From Haliotis asinina (Eukaryota; Mollusca; Gastropoda; Lepetellida; Haliotidae), in the NCBI RefSeq assembly GCF_037392515.1, contig NC_090283.1, positions 17,307,001 through 17,371,000 of the forward strand: a DNA stretch of 64,000 nucleotides. The letters run 5' to 3'. A program made the translations under genes and the position numbers. This document shows, one piece after another, positions 1 to 10,910 of the stretch. The notes beneath the pieces were generated by a model, which was given only the letters and a program-made list of their open reading frames with translations, searched no databases and was not told the origin of the DNA. Position 1 is the first letter of the stretch, and each line of letters begins with the position of its first letter.

Positions 1-745
1 GCATGGGGAAGGTGTGACTAGGGGTCAGGTGTGGTATGGGGAAGGTGTGGCTAGGGGTCAGGTGTGGCATGGGGACGGTGTGGTTAGGGGTCAGGTGTGG
101 TATGGCGACGGTGTGGTTAGGGGTCCGGTTGTGGCATGGGGAAGGTGTGGCTAGGGGTCAAGTGTGGTATGGGGAAGGTGTGGTTAGGGGTCAGGTGTGG
201 CATGGGGACGGTGTGGCTAGGGGTCAGGTTGTGGCATGGGGAAGGTGTGGTTAGGGGTCCGGTTGTGGCATGGGGAAGGTGTGGCTAGGGTCAGGTGTGG
301 CATTGGGAAGGTGTGGCTAGGGGTCGGGTGTGGTATGGGGAAGGTGTGGCTAAGGGTCAGGTGTGGTATGGGGAAGGTGTGGTTAGGGGTCCGGTTGTGG
401 CATGGGGAAGGTGTGGCTAGGGGTCAGGTGTGGCATGGGGAAGGTGTGGCTAGGGGTCCGGTTGTGGCATGGGGAAGGTGTGGCTAGGGTCAGGTGTGGC
501 ATTGGGAAGGTGTGGATAGGGGTCAGGTGTGGCATGGGGAAGGTGTGGCTAAGGGTCAGGTGTGGCATTGGGAAGGTGTGGCTAGGGGTCCGGTTGTGGC
601 ATGGGGAAGGTGTGGCTAGGGTCAGGTGTGGCATTGGGAAGGTGCGGATAGGGGTCGGGTGTGGCATGGGGAAGGTGTGGCTAAGGGTCAGGTGTGGCAT
701 GGGGAAGGTGTGGCTAAGGGTCAGGTGTGGCAACGTGTCCGGGTG
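1..745. repeat. 33-bp G-rich minisatellite
   Basis: About 22 tandem units of a 33-34 bp motif built on GGGTCAGGTGTGGCATGGGG and AAGGTGTGGCTAG. Variants carry GGTTGTGGC or a missing G. The array starts before the window edge and decays into single-copy sequence at about 745-785. Both strands stay open because the period is divisible by 3. I read this as non-coding satellite DNA, about 2.2 kb upstream of the neuropeptide promoter. Confidence 0.95.
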
Positions 746-992
746 TTGCCGGGGACAGAAGCGGCATGGGGTCCGGATGTGACAGGATGTACTCCAAGAA
801 AAAGAAATATTGCAGTACTATCTACGACCGTTTTTAATAAAACAGGACCCATTAGTTGTATCTAAATAAAATATATGGCAAATGGTCACACGTATATTAA
901 TATCGTAATGCATCTAAAGTGCTGGTAATTGTGATACGACTGGGAACAGTTCCTGAATCAATACTAGCGACACTAGCTGTTCTAATTCAAAA

Positions 993-1140
993 GGGCAGTG
1001 TGGTAGCCTCGTGGGTAAAGTATTCGCTCGTATCGCCGAAGACCAGGGTTCGATCCTCCACTTGGTTACCATGTACGAGTCCCATTTCTTGTGATCCCCG
1101 CCGTGATATAGGTGGAACATTGCTGAAAGCGGCGATTTAG
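993..1140 (+). mobile_element. SINE-A copy (tRNA-derived)
   Basis: The tRNA-like head has a box A region (GTAGCCTCGTGGGTAAAG) and a box B (GGTTCGATCC). It is followed by the family body CCCCGCCGTGATAT and the tail core AACATTGCTGAAAGCGGCG. The TCAC tail is missing. Confidence 0.85.
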
Positions 1141-1249
1141 CAGAAATATCGCTTGACTCAGTAAAAAGTGAAAACACTTCAAGGAACAAATCTGAAAGTG
1201 ATGTTCACGATGCAGAATAGCTCCTGTTAAATACACGAAATCCATGTCT

Positions 1250-1440
1250 GCTTTGGTCACGAGGTGACTAACGGGTAGCCAGGTTTGGTGACTTGGTTGA
1301 CACAAGTCATCGTATGCCGTTTGTGTAGATCGATGCTTAGTTGGTTATTTGGTTTTCTGGTCGAAACGATATTTTTGACAGACTGCTGCATTATAGATGG
1401 AATATGGCTGGGTGCGGTGTAAAACTAAACTCACTCACTC
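1250..1440 (+). mobile_element. SINE-B copy, diverged
   Basis: Contains the family landmarks GACTAACGGG, GACTTGGTTGACACA, GATCGATGCT and the tail GTGCGGTGTAAAACTAAAC followed by CACTCACTC. Several small indels are present. Confidence 0.8.
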
Positions 1441-2831
1441 GCTTTGGTAACGCTGGAGCAAAAACAGTGTAACGGTGGTTCTTCTTTGACGGTAACCCAG
1501 TCAACATGCAATAACCGACGTTTGCTGGAAGAGACACATTATTGGTCGCCTTATGGTCTGAATGTGATCTCAATGATGTGATCTCAGTATGCGATCTCAG
1601 TGATGTGATCAAATACCAATATCTTATTCAACTGTTACTGATAATCTTATCATACTGGGTTTGAATCCCGATTGGTTCTTATTGTACTCAAAGTTTCTCA
1701 TCCCATACTAGCGTCTTCGATTTCGATAGCGTAAATGTGCAAAACTGGCATCACTGTATGTTTTTTCTAACACATCAGACATGATTTTCTAAAGCTAAAT
1801 CTCAGAATCTCTAAATTTGTTTGTGGTTGAAGTCTACAGACAGCAAAATTTCAGCTACCTGACATCCAGCACTACGTTTGTACATAGTCGAATCTGAAGA
1901 AGGCAACATAGTGATGGATGTCATGAGCACCGATCCTCGCTAATGTGATTTTTTCTTGGTGTAAAACAAAGAGTATGTATTGCATGTTTGCTGTTTAAAG
2001 CCGCAGATGGTAAAATATATGATCAACTCGGTCAATCTAGTGACCCACATTGTTAGCATCGATGTTATGAAATATGGTACGATGCCGTGTGTCAGTGTGG
2101 TCACAGAGCTGAGTCACTTAGTCGCCTCTTTCGACAAGCAAAGAATAATGAAAATCAATTCCATCCAGTTAAACAAGATCATCACCCAGTCTAAGAAACG
2201 ACGTGACTACCAATGGTAACTCTGGCGCTTTCGACTTCTTCGGGGACGACTAAAACGGTCACACGCGCAGCAACACCCTCGCCTGATTACAACTAGTGTA
2301 AGCTCATATGCCTTCGATCATCTACGCAAATTGATGATTCTTTAAATTACAGTTGTTAGAAGAAGCAGACGACACTTTAGTCCACTTCTGTGAAGGCTTG
2401 ACACAAACGACATCGACAACGTCGTTAAAACCAATCACAACGTCACCAACGTGAATTTTATAATGTCGATATTAACATACGCGGGTTTTTTACTACCAAA
2501 CACTCCGACACATTTCTTCAACATATCTTCCATATTTTACTTTCAGCAATCAGAACAGGCCTCAATGACACATCCAAGCGTTTTATGACGTGTTTATCAC
2601 TAAACCCCATTTCGGTAGAAATTTGTAAGGCAAATACCAGGCAACAAAATGACACTTATCAACCTGTCGTCTGCATCTATTACCTCCAGTGGAGCCGACC
2701 CAAGAGTTCAGCCAATAGCGGTATCGCTTTCTCTGCTCAGTCCATTCAGCTTGGCAGCGCTTGTTGAGAACTTGTATTGATCAGGGATTCCTGATCAGCG
2801 GCCAGTCTGCGCATGTCAGAGAATCTGTAGA
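1441..2831. other. 5' flank of the neuropeptide gene
   Basis: No coding exon, RNA gene or repeat family is recognised in this stretch. It is the likely proximal regulatory region of the gene starting near 2863. A CCAAT-containing segment lies around 2430 with a CGTCA half-CRE near 2445. These short motifs are weak evidence on their own. Confidence 0.4.
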
Positions 2832-2870
2832 TATAAAACTGATTGGTGTGTAGTCATCGTCCACTTTTAA
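2832..2870 (+). promoter_or_regulatory. core promoter: TATA box plus initiator
   Basis: TATAAAA lies at 2832-2838. An initiator-like TCCACTTT has its A at 2863, 31 bases from the first T of the TATA box, which is the usual metazoan spacing. Transcription from 2863 gives a 77-nt leader without an upstream ATG. Alternative: the CTTGCAG ending near 2878 could be a 3' splice site of an upstream non-coding exon. Confidence 0.6.
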
Positions 2871-2939
2871 ACTTGCAGACGACAGATCGGCCGAGGCAGA
2901 AGACCCGGCACTTGTGAACGAGACACGGTGTCCGCGACT

Positions 2940-3004
2940 ATGGAGACTGTGAAGATTTTCTTTTCCGCCTGTGTGCTACTGCTTCTCAGTGGGATGGTTC
3001 TGTG
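2940..3004 (+). CDS. neuropeptide precursor, exon 1 (signal peptide)
   Basis: Encodes the N-terminus of the secreted precursor: METVKIFFSA followed by a leucine-rich hydrophobic run ending GMVL. The ATG has A at -3 and G at +4, a strong initiation context. Read straight on, the frame hits TAG two codons after GTTCTG, but a donor GTAGGT sits at 3005-3010 exactly before it. The exon therefore ends with two bases (TG) of a split codon. The only acceptor-led exon in the window that needs such a partner is at 49359: its first base C completes TGC (Cys), giving V-L-C then T-E-E-E-G. That puts a valid -3/-1 pair (V, C) at a signal-peptidase site. Exon identity is inferred from signal-peptide character, donor, phase and promoter; no transcript is available. 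Further phase-compatible exons inside the intron cannot be excluded. Confidence 0.75.
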
Positions 3005-3049
3005 GTAGGTGAAACTTTGTCAAACTTTACTTCTGTTGAAAGATACTGT

Positions 3050-3262
3050 TAAACTGGGAAGGCGTGGCGAATGTTAAACTGGGATGGCGTGACAAATGTT
3101 AAACTGGGTGGGTGGCGAATGCTAGACTGGGTAGGTAACGAATGTTAGACTGGGGTGAGTGACGAAAATTAAACTGGGATGGGGTGACGAATGTTGGACT
3201 GGGATGGGGTGACGAATGTTGAACTGGGATGGCGTGACGAATGTTTAACTGTGATGGGGAAG
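3050..3262. repeat. ~24-bp minisatellite
   Basis: About eight diverged units of TTAAACTGGGATGGCGTGACGAATG, beginning 45 bases inside the intron. Confidence 0.85.
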
Positions 3263-3619
3263 GGTGACGACTAAGATAAAGAACTTTCTCTGATATGAAC
3301 TTTTCGTTTTACATATTAGGAAAGCATTTATAACACTGCATGTGAAAGCCTTTTAGGAGGAAGATGAAATGACAGGGATCGACTTGAGAATTGATATAGG
3401 TATTACATCTTATCATCGGTGATGTTTACAAACACTTTGATGTGTATTAAAGCTGTTGAAGAATGGGCTGGTGATGGGAGATGAGGGTTCAGAAAGGGAA
3501 TTTTGAACGGTACTGGGCTTTAACTCATATCAGCTCGGCAATTTATTTACAGTTTTATCAAAGACTTACTATTTAGAGTAGTTCACATGGGATGAAGTTG
3601 GGATAGGTGATAGTGTGTA

Positions 3620-3745
3620 AGTCGGGGCGGTGATGTGAAGTTTGAGTTAGGGTGGCGATCGAGTTTGGGTGGCGATGCGGGTTACGGTGGTGATGTGAGT
3701 TAGGGCGGCCATGTGAGTTGGGGTGGTGATGTGAGAGGGGGCGGT
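3620..3745. repeat. degenerate GGTGRYGATGTGAGTT repeat
   Basis: Seven or so imperfect units with the theme GGTGGTGATGTGAGTTAGGG. The G-rich bias resembles the 3050-3262 array but the unit differs. Confidence 0.6.
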
Positions 3746-4297
3746 GATGATACCGAGGACTGGGACAGCCATGGCGATCTGAGTTGTGGTAGTGATGGGG
3801 GATTTCAAAGTCGACCAGGGCGATAACTTCTCAAAGACGGAGCATTACCTCAGATCAGCTTGATGATTTTCAGACTTATGATTGATAAGATTGCATTTCA
3901 AAGATTTTTCTATGTAATATAGTTACATGCTGAGGAAGATGAAGGTCGGAACTTGGTTAGGTGGCGGCAATGTGGATAGCGAAAAGATGGCAAATACTTT
4001 CGGGAACATGACCTATCTTAGCGAGAAGTTTACCGATTTATGATAAGTGTCACGATTTGAACGATTTTGAATTTGAAAGTCTATATAGCGATACGTTTTA
4101 TCATCAATACAGATTTTGGCCGTCTATTCTTACACACTAGTATTGCTGACAGCTAATTTCCTGAATCGAGTTTTAACTATGTACGTCTTATTTTGCAATC
4201 TTCTAATACTTAAAATCGTTAAGCGAATGTTTACATTCTGAGATATGTGATCATGATGCTCTCAACATGATTATCACGACTATTTTCCACCCTAAAT
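3746..4297. other. no feature seen
   Basis: AT-rich intronic sequence without recognisable exon, repeat family or RNA gene. Confidence 0.5.
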
Positions 4298-4530
4298 ATG
4301 AATTGTTCCCGTGCATGGTATAGGCACTGCAAGAACCGCTGTTCTAATGCTTGAAAATGGATTGTTCCAGTGCATGTTATGGGCACTGCAAGAATCGCTG
4401 TTCTAATGCTTGAAAGTGGATAGTTCCAGAGCGTGTTAGAGGCACTGCAAGGACCGCTGTTTCAATGTTTGAACATGGAGATCGTTCCAGTTTCATGCAG
4501 TACACAGACCGCGCTGTTCTGATGCTTGTC
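4298..4530. repeat. ~63-bp tandem repeat, four units
   Basis: Units carry GTTCCAGTGCATG, GGCACTGCAAGAACCGCTG and TTCTAATGCTTGAAAATGGA. The fourth unit is the most diverged. Confidence 0.85.
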
Positions 4531-4853
4531 AGTCATACGAGTTAAATACGTTTACCTTTACAGACTGATTTGAAACTCGTCCTATTATTTGATGTAACGG
4601 TTATAGGTCAGCCGGTAACTGCTCCGAGCTGTTAATCTAATCTCACGGTGTAATTTCCCTGTACGTTACGTTAGGATATGCCGACCTGTCATTAACTGTC
4701 ACAATAACATTAGCGATGTTGTCGCATATGACACGAACCATAATCGCTGTTTAATGCGTTATATATATCCCAAACAAACAGCTCTGTGTGTAAGTAAATG
4801 AAATCGAATCAATCTTCCCTTAAGCTCGGTTCCTTATACAAATGACAGACACA

Positions 4854-5018
4854 GTGAGTGAATTTAGCTTTACGCAACATTAGCAATATTTAAGCACTAT
4901 CACAGAAGGGGGCACAGAAATGGGCGTCATACATTGTACCCATGTAGGGATCCGAACCCAGGTCTTCAGCGTGACGAGCGAACGCTTGAGCGACTGGGCT
5001 ACCTAACCGCCCCTGACG
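4854..5018 (-). mobile_element. SINE-A copy
   Basis: Reverse orientation. Tail (GAGTGAATTTAGCTTTACG) is on the left. Box B complement GGATCCGAACCC and box A complement GGGCTACCTAACCGCCCC are on the right. Nearly full length. Confidence 0.88.
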
Positions 5019-5322
5019 AACACAGTGCAAAGGGGCAAGAGGGTCGCAAGCAATGGCAGTTAGTCCACCATTTCTAGCGATCCTCTAGCCCCGTTTTATA
5101 TTGTGTTTGCATACTTATTTTGATAGTATATTTCATTTACCCTTAACAAAATTTTAATATATCTTTGCGTTAATTTTATGCTGTTGATATATAGTTGGCA
5201 TTGATGTATGGATATAGCATTCTCTCGTCACGATATGACTGAACAACTGCCGATGTGACGTGAACTCGCTCCTTCACCTATCATATGCAATAATGTAAAC
5301 TCCCGTTAAGTATTTTCTGAAT

Positions 5323-5421
5323 GAGTTTGGGTTAAATCAATGTGAGTGTGGACTAAATCAGTGAGATTGGATTAAATCATTGTGAGTTTGGATTAAATCA
5401 CTGTGAGTTTGGATTAAATCG
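5323..5421. repeat. ~21-bp tandem repeat
   Basis: Five units of GTGAGTTTGGATTAAATCA with small changes. Confidence 0.85.
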
Positions 5422-5488
5422 CTGTCAGTAATGACATTGTATTCGAGAACAATGTTACATGAGGTAATCTAATTCAGTAGCTAGTTAT

Positions 5489-5640
5489 CGGGTCGGTGGG
5501 ATAGGCTAGTGGTTATCCCGTCACGCTGAAAACCCGATTATGACTCCCCACAGGGATAAAATGTCTGAAAAGCATTTCGGGTGTCCCCCGCCGTGATATC
5601 GGTGTAACATTGTTAAAAGCGGCGTGAAACTCACTCTTGC
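5489..5640 (+). mobile_element. SINE-A copy
   Basis: GGCTAGTGGTTATCCCGTC (box A region), degraded box B, then GTGTCCCCCGCCGTGATATC and AAAGCGGCGTGAAACTCACTC. Confidence 0.85.
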
Positions 5641-5841
5641 CATTGAGTAAATTCAAAAGTCCTTTACCAAATACTCAGTGGCATTTGTCTGCCCGATAGA
5701 TTCCACTTCACTCAGAGTCACTAGTGATGAATGGACCACCCGGTGCCCTGATCAGCTGGTAGCCGCATGTGTAACGCTCAGTCTTACTTGGGTGTCTCAT
5801 ACTCTTATCAGTCAGGAGAAGTTTACATATAAATGAAGGAA

Positions 5842-5997
5842 TGAGTTTGGATTTACTCCGCGTTTAGCAATATTCCAACTATATCATAGTTGGGGTCATC
5901 GGAAACGGGTTCCACACATTGTCCACATATGAGGAGTCGAACCCGGATATTCGGCGTGACTAGCGAACGCTTTGAAATGTAGGTTGTCCTACAGCTC
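5842..5997 (-). mobile_element. SINE-A copy
   Basis: Tail complement on the left (CCGCGTTTAGCAATATTCCA), GAGTCGAACCCGG box B complement, and a degraded head. Confidence 0.85.
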
Positions 5998-6000
5998 CAG

Positions 6001-6404
6001 TTTGCAAATAAAAAACGAGAAATTTTCGTTATTAATGGAATTCAAACATTATAGACTTCGTGCGTGAGTGAAAAAGAGAGTGAGTAAACGTTTTGACAGT
6101 TATCAAGAGCCACGTATTAATGACGTACTTCAATCGACCTTTCTAGGTCAGTAGATAGGTCAAATCAAAGGTTTCAAATCGCAATTTCCACCTCTAAATT
6201 GGATGACGCACCACCGCGAGTAAATCGTCCCCATTCTACCATGTTCAAGGCATGTATGGCTATACAATGCAGCCAGTGATCACACAATAGGAATCGAGCT
6301 AAATGTACCGTTTACAATATCATTCTACAGTGATCTCACCAAATTCAATTTAGCACCAACAAATCTTCTAACGTTGGAAAATAGGCTGAGGTTATCTTTA
6401 GAGC
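6001..6404. other. no feature seen
   Basis: Intronic sequence without a recognisable gene or repeat. Confidence 0.45.
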
Positions 6405-6700
6405 TTGACGCTGTCTCTCTCCCTTTCTTTCTCTCTCTTTCTTACTCTCTCTTTTTCTTTCTCTCCCTCTTTCTCTCTCTCTCCCTCTCTTTCTCTCTCT
6501 TTCTTTCTCTCTCTTTTTCTTTCTCTCTCTCCCTCTCTTTCTCTCTCTCTTTCTCTCTCTTTTTCTCTCTTTCTCCCCCTCTCTCTCCCCTCTCTCTCTT
6601 TCTCTCTCTCTTTCTCGTCTCTCTTTCTCTCTCTCTTTCCTTCTCGCTCTCTTTTCCTTTCTTTCTTTGTTTCTCTCTCTCTCTCTCCTTTCCTTGTCCT
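6405..6700. repeat. ~295-bp polypyrimidine (CT/CTTT) tract
   Basis: Almost uninterrupted CT, CTTT and CCCT on the + strand. The Ser/Leu/Phe reading frames across it are composition artefacts. Such homopurine-homopyrimidine tracts can form triplexes; none is shown here. Confidence 0.95.
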
Positions 6701-6705
6701 TGTAT

Positions 6706-7375
6706 TTTGGCTTTAATTGTTGTTTCTATCGGATTTCGCCCGCTACGCCAATGAAATGATATGAAAGTGATTATTCTCCAGCTTTCACATTTTATCCAGT
6801 TTAACTCACGTCTCCATGTTCTTTATCACAAATAACAATACACACTTTGTTCACTTTCTGACATTAAAATAATGTTATTACGCGATTTACTTGCGTGAGG
6901 AACTGCAAGTGTTACTGGGGGGAAACGGATACGGCCAGAGAGAGAACGGCCACGGCCAACATACGTAAAAGCGTGTGCACACCCCAACGCCACTAAGATG
7001 TTGACAAACAAGTTAATTGTGTCCACAAACATTGGCAGTTATCGACAGGAATATCAAATTCCATGCCGTTGTTGAAGACCGTGATAATGATGTCGCATTC
7101 CCGTGTTGGGGTCGTCCCGGACACTCTACTAAATCATGAATACAACTAATCTCTACGCTGAGCGTCAGCGGATAAACGTACGCAGACAAGGGGAGTTCAA
7201 GATGTTGCAAACGCTGTATCGATAGTTCTTGAAGGTACGATGAAACAAAAACCCGCTGAAGGACACTTTCTTTTTAACTGTTCAGAATTTACTGCACCTA
7301 TCATGACTGTAATGTCCCCATGTTAAATCATTATAGCATTGTTCATTATGCTTTGTCATTGCTGTGTAGGCATTT
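6706..7375. other. no feature seen
   Basis: Nothing recognised on either strand. The short open frames lack domain-like composition and splice signals. Confidence 0.45.
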
Positions 7376-7575
7376 TATAGATACTGTTGCTGCTGCTACT
7401 ACTACTGCTACTACTACAAGTATTAAAGCTACCGCTACTACTACTTGTAATACCACTACTGCTACTACTACCAGTATTACTACTACCGCTACTACTACTT
7501 CTAATACCACTACTGCCACTTCTATTACTACACTACTACTACTGCAACTACTAGCTACTAGAGAAAACTACTACT
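7376..7575. repeat. (CTA/CTG)n trinucleotide tract 1
   Basis: Interrupted array of ACT, GCT and related triplets. Thr-rich frames across it are artefacts. Confidence 0.93.
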
Positions 7576-7608
7576 TATGCAACTATTAAACTGTCCAACC
7601 GCTAGATG

Positions 7609-7675
7609 TTCTTAATGTTTATCATTGCATTATCTGGTCCAGACTCCATGACTTTTAGGCCGCCGCTACGTAGCT
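7609..7675 (+). mobile_element. SINE-B fragment
   Basis: Keeps TTATCATTGCATTATCTGGT, CCAGACTCCATGACTTTTAG and GCCGCCG of the 3' half. It abuts the second triplet array. Confidence 0.65.
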
Positions 7676-7684
7676 ACTACGTAG

Positions 7685-7899
7685 CTATTATGTGGCTACT
7701 ACTACTACTACTACTACTACTGCTGCTGCTGCTACTACAACTACTACTACTACTGCTACTACTACTGCAGCTACTGCTACTACTGCTACTGCTACTACTA
7801 CTGCTGCTACTCCTGGTGCTACTGCTACTGCTACTACCACTGTTACTACTACTACTACTGCTACAATTACGTACTGCTGTTACTACTACTGCTGCTGCA

Positions 7900-7934
<35 letters not shown>

Positions 7935-7940
7935 CACTGC
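7685..7940. repeat. (CTA/CTG)n trinucleotide tract 2
   Basis: About 255 bp of CTA with CTG and CAA interruptions, open in several frames (Leu, Thr or Ser homopolymers). Not coding. Confidence 0.95.
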
Positions 7941-9048
7941 AACTATCATCGCTATCACTATCATCCACGTAACTCAACGTAACATTTACGTCAAATAATT
8001 CATTTACTTCACTTTGATGTATTTCTGTACAAATATTTCTGTGTAAACTCAAGTAATTTCATGTGATAAAGTAAACAAGTGATGATCATGCCCATCGCCA
8101 TGTCAGAAATACTCTTTCACATGTTACAAATGCACGCTTGTATAATTCATACGACACGGAACTCCACCTTTGATCCGTAAACATCATCCCAGTCGCCACG
8201 CTGTTTACATCACATGTAAACAAGTGACACCCTTGTCCTCTCCAGCTATCCTGTTGCGTGATCGTTAAGCATACATTTGATGCTTATGGTTAATTATGTC
8301 TTAAATCAACCCTGCATCGTCGTGTTGCGACGAGAGATTAAACAATAAGTGTGTTACAACGAGGTTTAATGATGGCTCCAGGGCAGATGGTATTTCCAGA
8401 GCACAAATCAGATAATTGGCGTGCTTCACATAGTGAAACCGTTGGCTTCTATTGCCTTGATTGTGTTGAGAAACCTTGAAGCAGTACATACACTTGACGT
8501 CCATCGGTTTGATGTTGATGTCGTTGCCTTGAATAGTTTGCTAAGATTCAGTTAGATGAGCTAATTCAATCATGGTTCAGTCCCAGTAGAATGTTCTGAA
8601 TAGTATTTACCAATGCCCTAAGTTGATTCGGCATTATTATCTGTATATGATTTACGACGAGATTTTTCCACGACTTGTATATATGAAGCTTGAACTTTTT
8701 CCTTAAGATTTGTTTAGTTTTCCAATATATCAATATATGGAGGGAGGGGGTGGGGTGGATGGGGGGTGGAGGGGTGTTACCAGTAGAGCAGAATGTGCTT
8801 ACCCTTTATCAGAGCACCGGGTGTCAGAGATCATGTCATATAATTATTGTCACTGGATTGCCTGTAACGCCCAATTAAGGCTGTTTCGGCAGACAGATGA
8901 TGCTGATCGTATATTGATATTATTATGACAAATCGTATTATAGGGTTAGCAAATCTTAGCTTTACAAATATTCTTAGGGACTACAGTAGAGCGACATGTT
9001 CAAATTTTGGATGTATGTTATACTTGAATCTACTCGGTTTTGTCACAG
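7941..9048. other. no gene seen
   Basis: AT-rich intronic DNA. The only peculiarity is a short G-rich stretch around 8740-8780. Confidence 0.45.
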
Positions 9049-9186
9049 TGTGTGTGTGAATGAGTGAATGAGTGAGTGAGTGCATGAGTGAAACAGTGCG
9101 TGAGTGCTTGAGTGAGTACATGAGTGCTTGAGTGAGTGAGTGACTGAGTGCTTGAGTGAGTGAGTGAGTGAATGAGTGAGTGAGTG
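9049..9186. repeat. (GTGA/GAGT)n microsatellite
   Basis: About 138 bp of GAGTGAGTGAGT with interruptions. It joins the tail end of the reverse SINE-A copy at 9187-9345, so it is probably the expanded SINE tail. Confidence 0.93.
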
Positions 9187-9345
9187 AGTATTACACCAAA
9201 GTCAGTATGACCTTACTCAGCTTTAAGCAATATTCCAGCTATACCATGGCGAGGTACACCAGAAAGGTGAAATTTGACCAATGTGGGGAATTGAACCCGG
9301 GCCTTCCAAGTGGCAACCTCACCACCCCTTCATGCTTAGAAGGTC
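9187..9345 (-). mobile_element. SINE-A copy with expanded tail
   Basis: AAGCAATATTCCAGCTATAC tail complement, then GGGGAATTGAACCCGGGCCT (box B complement). The tail repeat is the GAGT array to the left. Confidence 0.85.
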
Positions 9346-9409
9346 GTGATGTGGGCTTAGTACCGTTTTGAACAGTAATTTAATCCAAACCGCTTTGTCA
9401 GATTAATGA

Positions 9410-9566
9410 TGAATATGGTTTTACGCCGCGTTTAGAAATATTCCAGCACCATCACTGCAGGGGACACCACAAATGTGATTCTCACATTGTGCTCACGTGG
9501 AGAGTCGAATCGAGTCTTCAGCGTGACGTGTTAACGCTTTAACCATTAGGCTACCCCACCGTAGGA
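9410..9566 (-). mobile_element. SINE-A copy
   Basis: GGTTTTACGCCGCGTTTAGA, GAGAGTCGAATCGAGTCTTC and AACCATTAGGCTACCCCACC place tail, box B and box A complements in order. Confidence 0.88.
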
Positions 9567-10761
9567 TACATGGATGCTGAGAGCATGGTTGATATTGTGA
9601 CCACCAGTCTACGCAAAATATGACGCAGCAACACAATTCACCGTCTCAGACCCCTGATTAATGTAGTGGCTCTGTCGACAAGGATTAGTTGTTCGGGGCC
9701 TATTTTGACCTGAATACCTGTTGGGTATACAACAAATATTGTCTTGTAGCCTGTGCTTTGGATGGATACAACTGACATAATTGAGAGTGGATACCGCCGC
9801 TCACACCTTGCCTATGCTTCAAATACCGTTTAAATTGGTGTACTGTCTAACGATCAAGGTGTAAGTCAGATGTCAGACAAAACAATTCGTTAAATAGTAA
9901 TATAAAAACGTGATCATTAGTGTCACAATGTATTGCAAAACCAATATAGGCCTGTATATCTTCCATGTTATCGACATTGTACAGGGAGGAATGGTAAAAT
10001 GGATGGTAAAATGGATAAAATGGGTTAACTTGGTAAACAGTTAGTGCGCGGGAATGTTTCGAGCTAAATGAACGCATCCCGCGAGGGTTGCGCCAAGGGC
10101 CTGTGCTGCGGCTCCAGATATTATGAGCAGAAAATCGTAAATCGTGACTGGAAAGGCCAATTCAGCAATCTGATGAGATGATATGTCCTTGGTGGTTTGA
10201 AATAAATCATCGGAAATATGCTGGGTAAATGACATAAATTCTATCAAAAACATGCTCGCTATCAAAATAGCTAATAATCCGAAGTAATCCTAATGAGAAC
10301 GTTATCCTAATTGTCTGACGACCAGATCATATTTGTATTTCCTTCAATTAAAAACACAAAGCAAACTGAATAAAAGAGGAAACAATATTGGGTTTGAGTG
10401 CAAAGGTTTTTGGGTTTGTATGAATGATATTTCTTGTGCTATCATGTCTTTGTATCATTATCATCAATCACTACTTTACCTTACTTTATGTTTCTTTACA
10501 GGCCGATTTATGGGTGGTATTTTACTAAACGTTTGTAACAAAATCAGACACTTATGACAAGTTAATACTGTTCACTGCCGAAACCTCGAAAAATAGAAAT
10601 CCTAATGTTTATTAAATCAAATGAAAATAATCAAACTAAATATTAGCACACAGATGAATGAAACCCTTTAGACACCGGCTGTTAAAAAAAAGCCGACGAC
10701 GTGGCTATATTCAAGAACGTGAAATATGCGGGAAAGTTTTGCCGCCGATGAAAATGTGTGT
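9567..10761. other. no feature seen
   Basis: No exon-like or repeat-family signal recognised. Confidence 0.45.
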
Positions 10762-10910
10762 TTGAGTTTAGTTTTACGCCGCACTCAGCAATATACTAGC
10801 TCTATGTCGGCGGTCTGTAAATAGTGGAATTTGGACCAGGCAGTCCTGTGATCAACAACATGAGCATCGATCTACACAACTGGAATACGGTGACATGATT
10901 TAACCACGCT
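10762..10910 (-). mobile_element. SINE-B copy, 3' half
   Basis: TTAGTTTTACGCCGCACTCA, GGCGGTCTGTAAATAGTG, GACCAGGCAGTCCTGTGATC and ATGAGCATCGATCTACAC are all reverse SINE-B landmarks. Confidence 0.88.

Noticed and set aside
36..865. Gly/Val/Trp-rich and Pro/His-rich open frames in the first kilobase
   Set aside because: They follow the 33-bp minisatellite (a multiple of 3), occur on both strands, and lack a start context or domain.
993..1080. Functional tRNA gene
   Set aside because: Box A and B are present but the same sequence recurs throughout the window with a SINE body and tail; no proper acceptor stem was found.
6374..6754. Ser/Leu/Phe-rich 126-codon frame
   Set aside because: Pure product of the CT tract; an overlapping frame is equally open.
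7606..7998. Leu, Thr and Ser homopolymer frames on both strands
   Set aside because: CTA/CTG triplet arrays are open in several frames at once.
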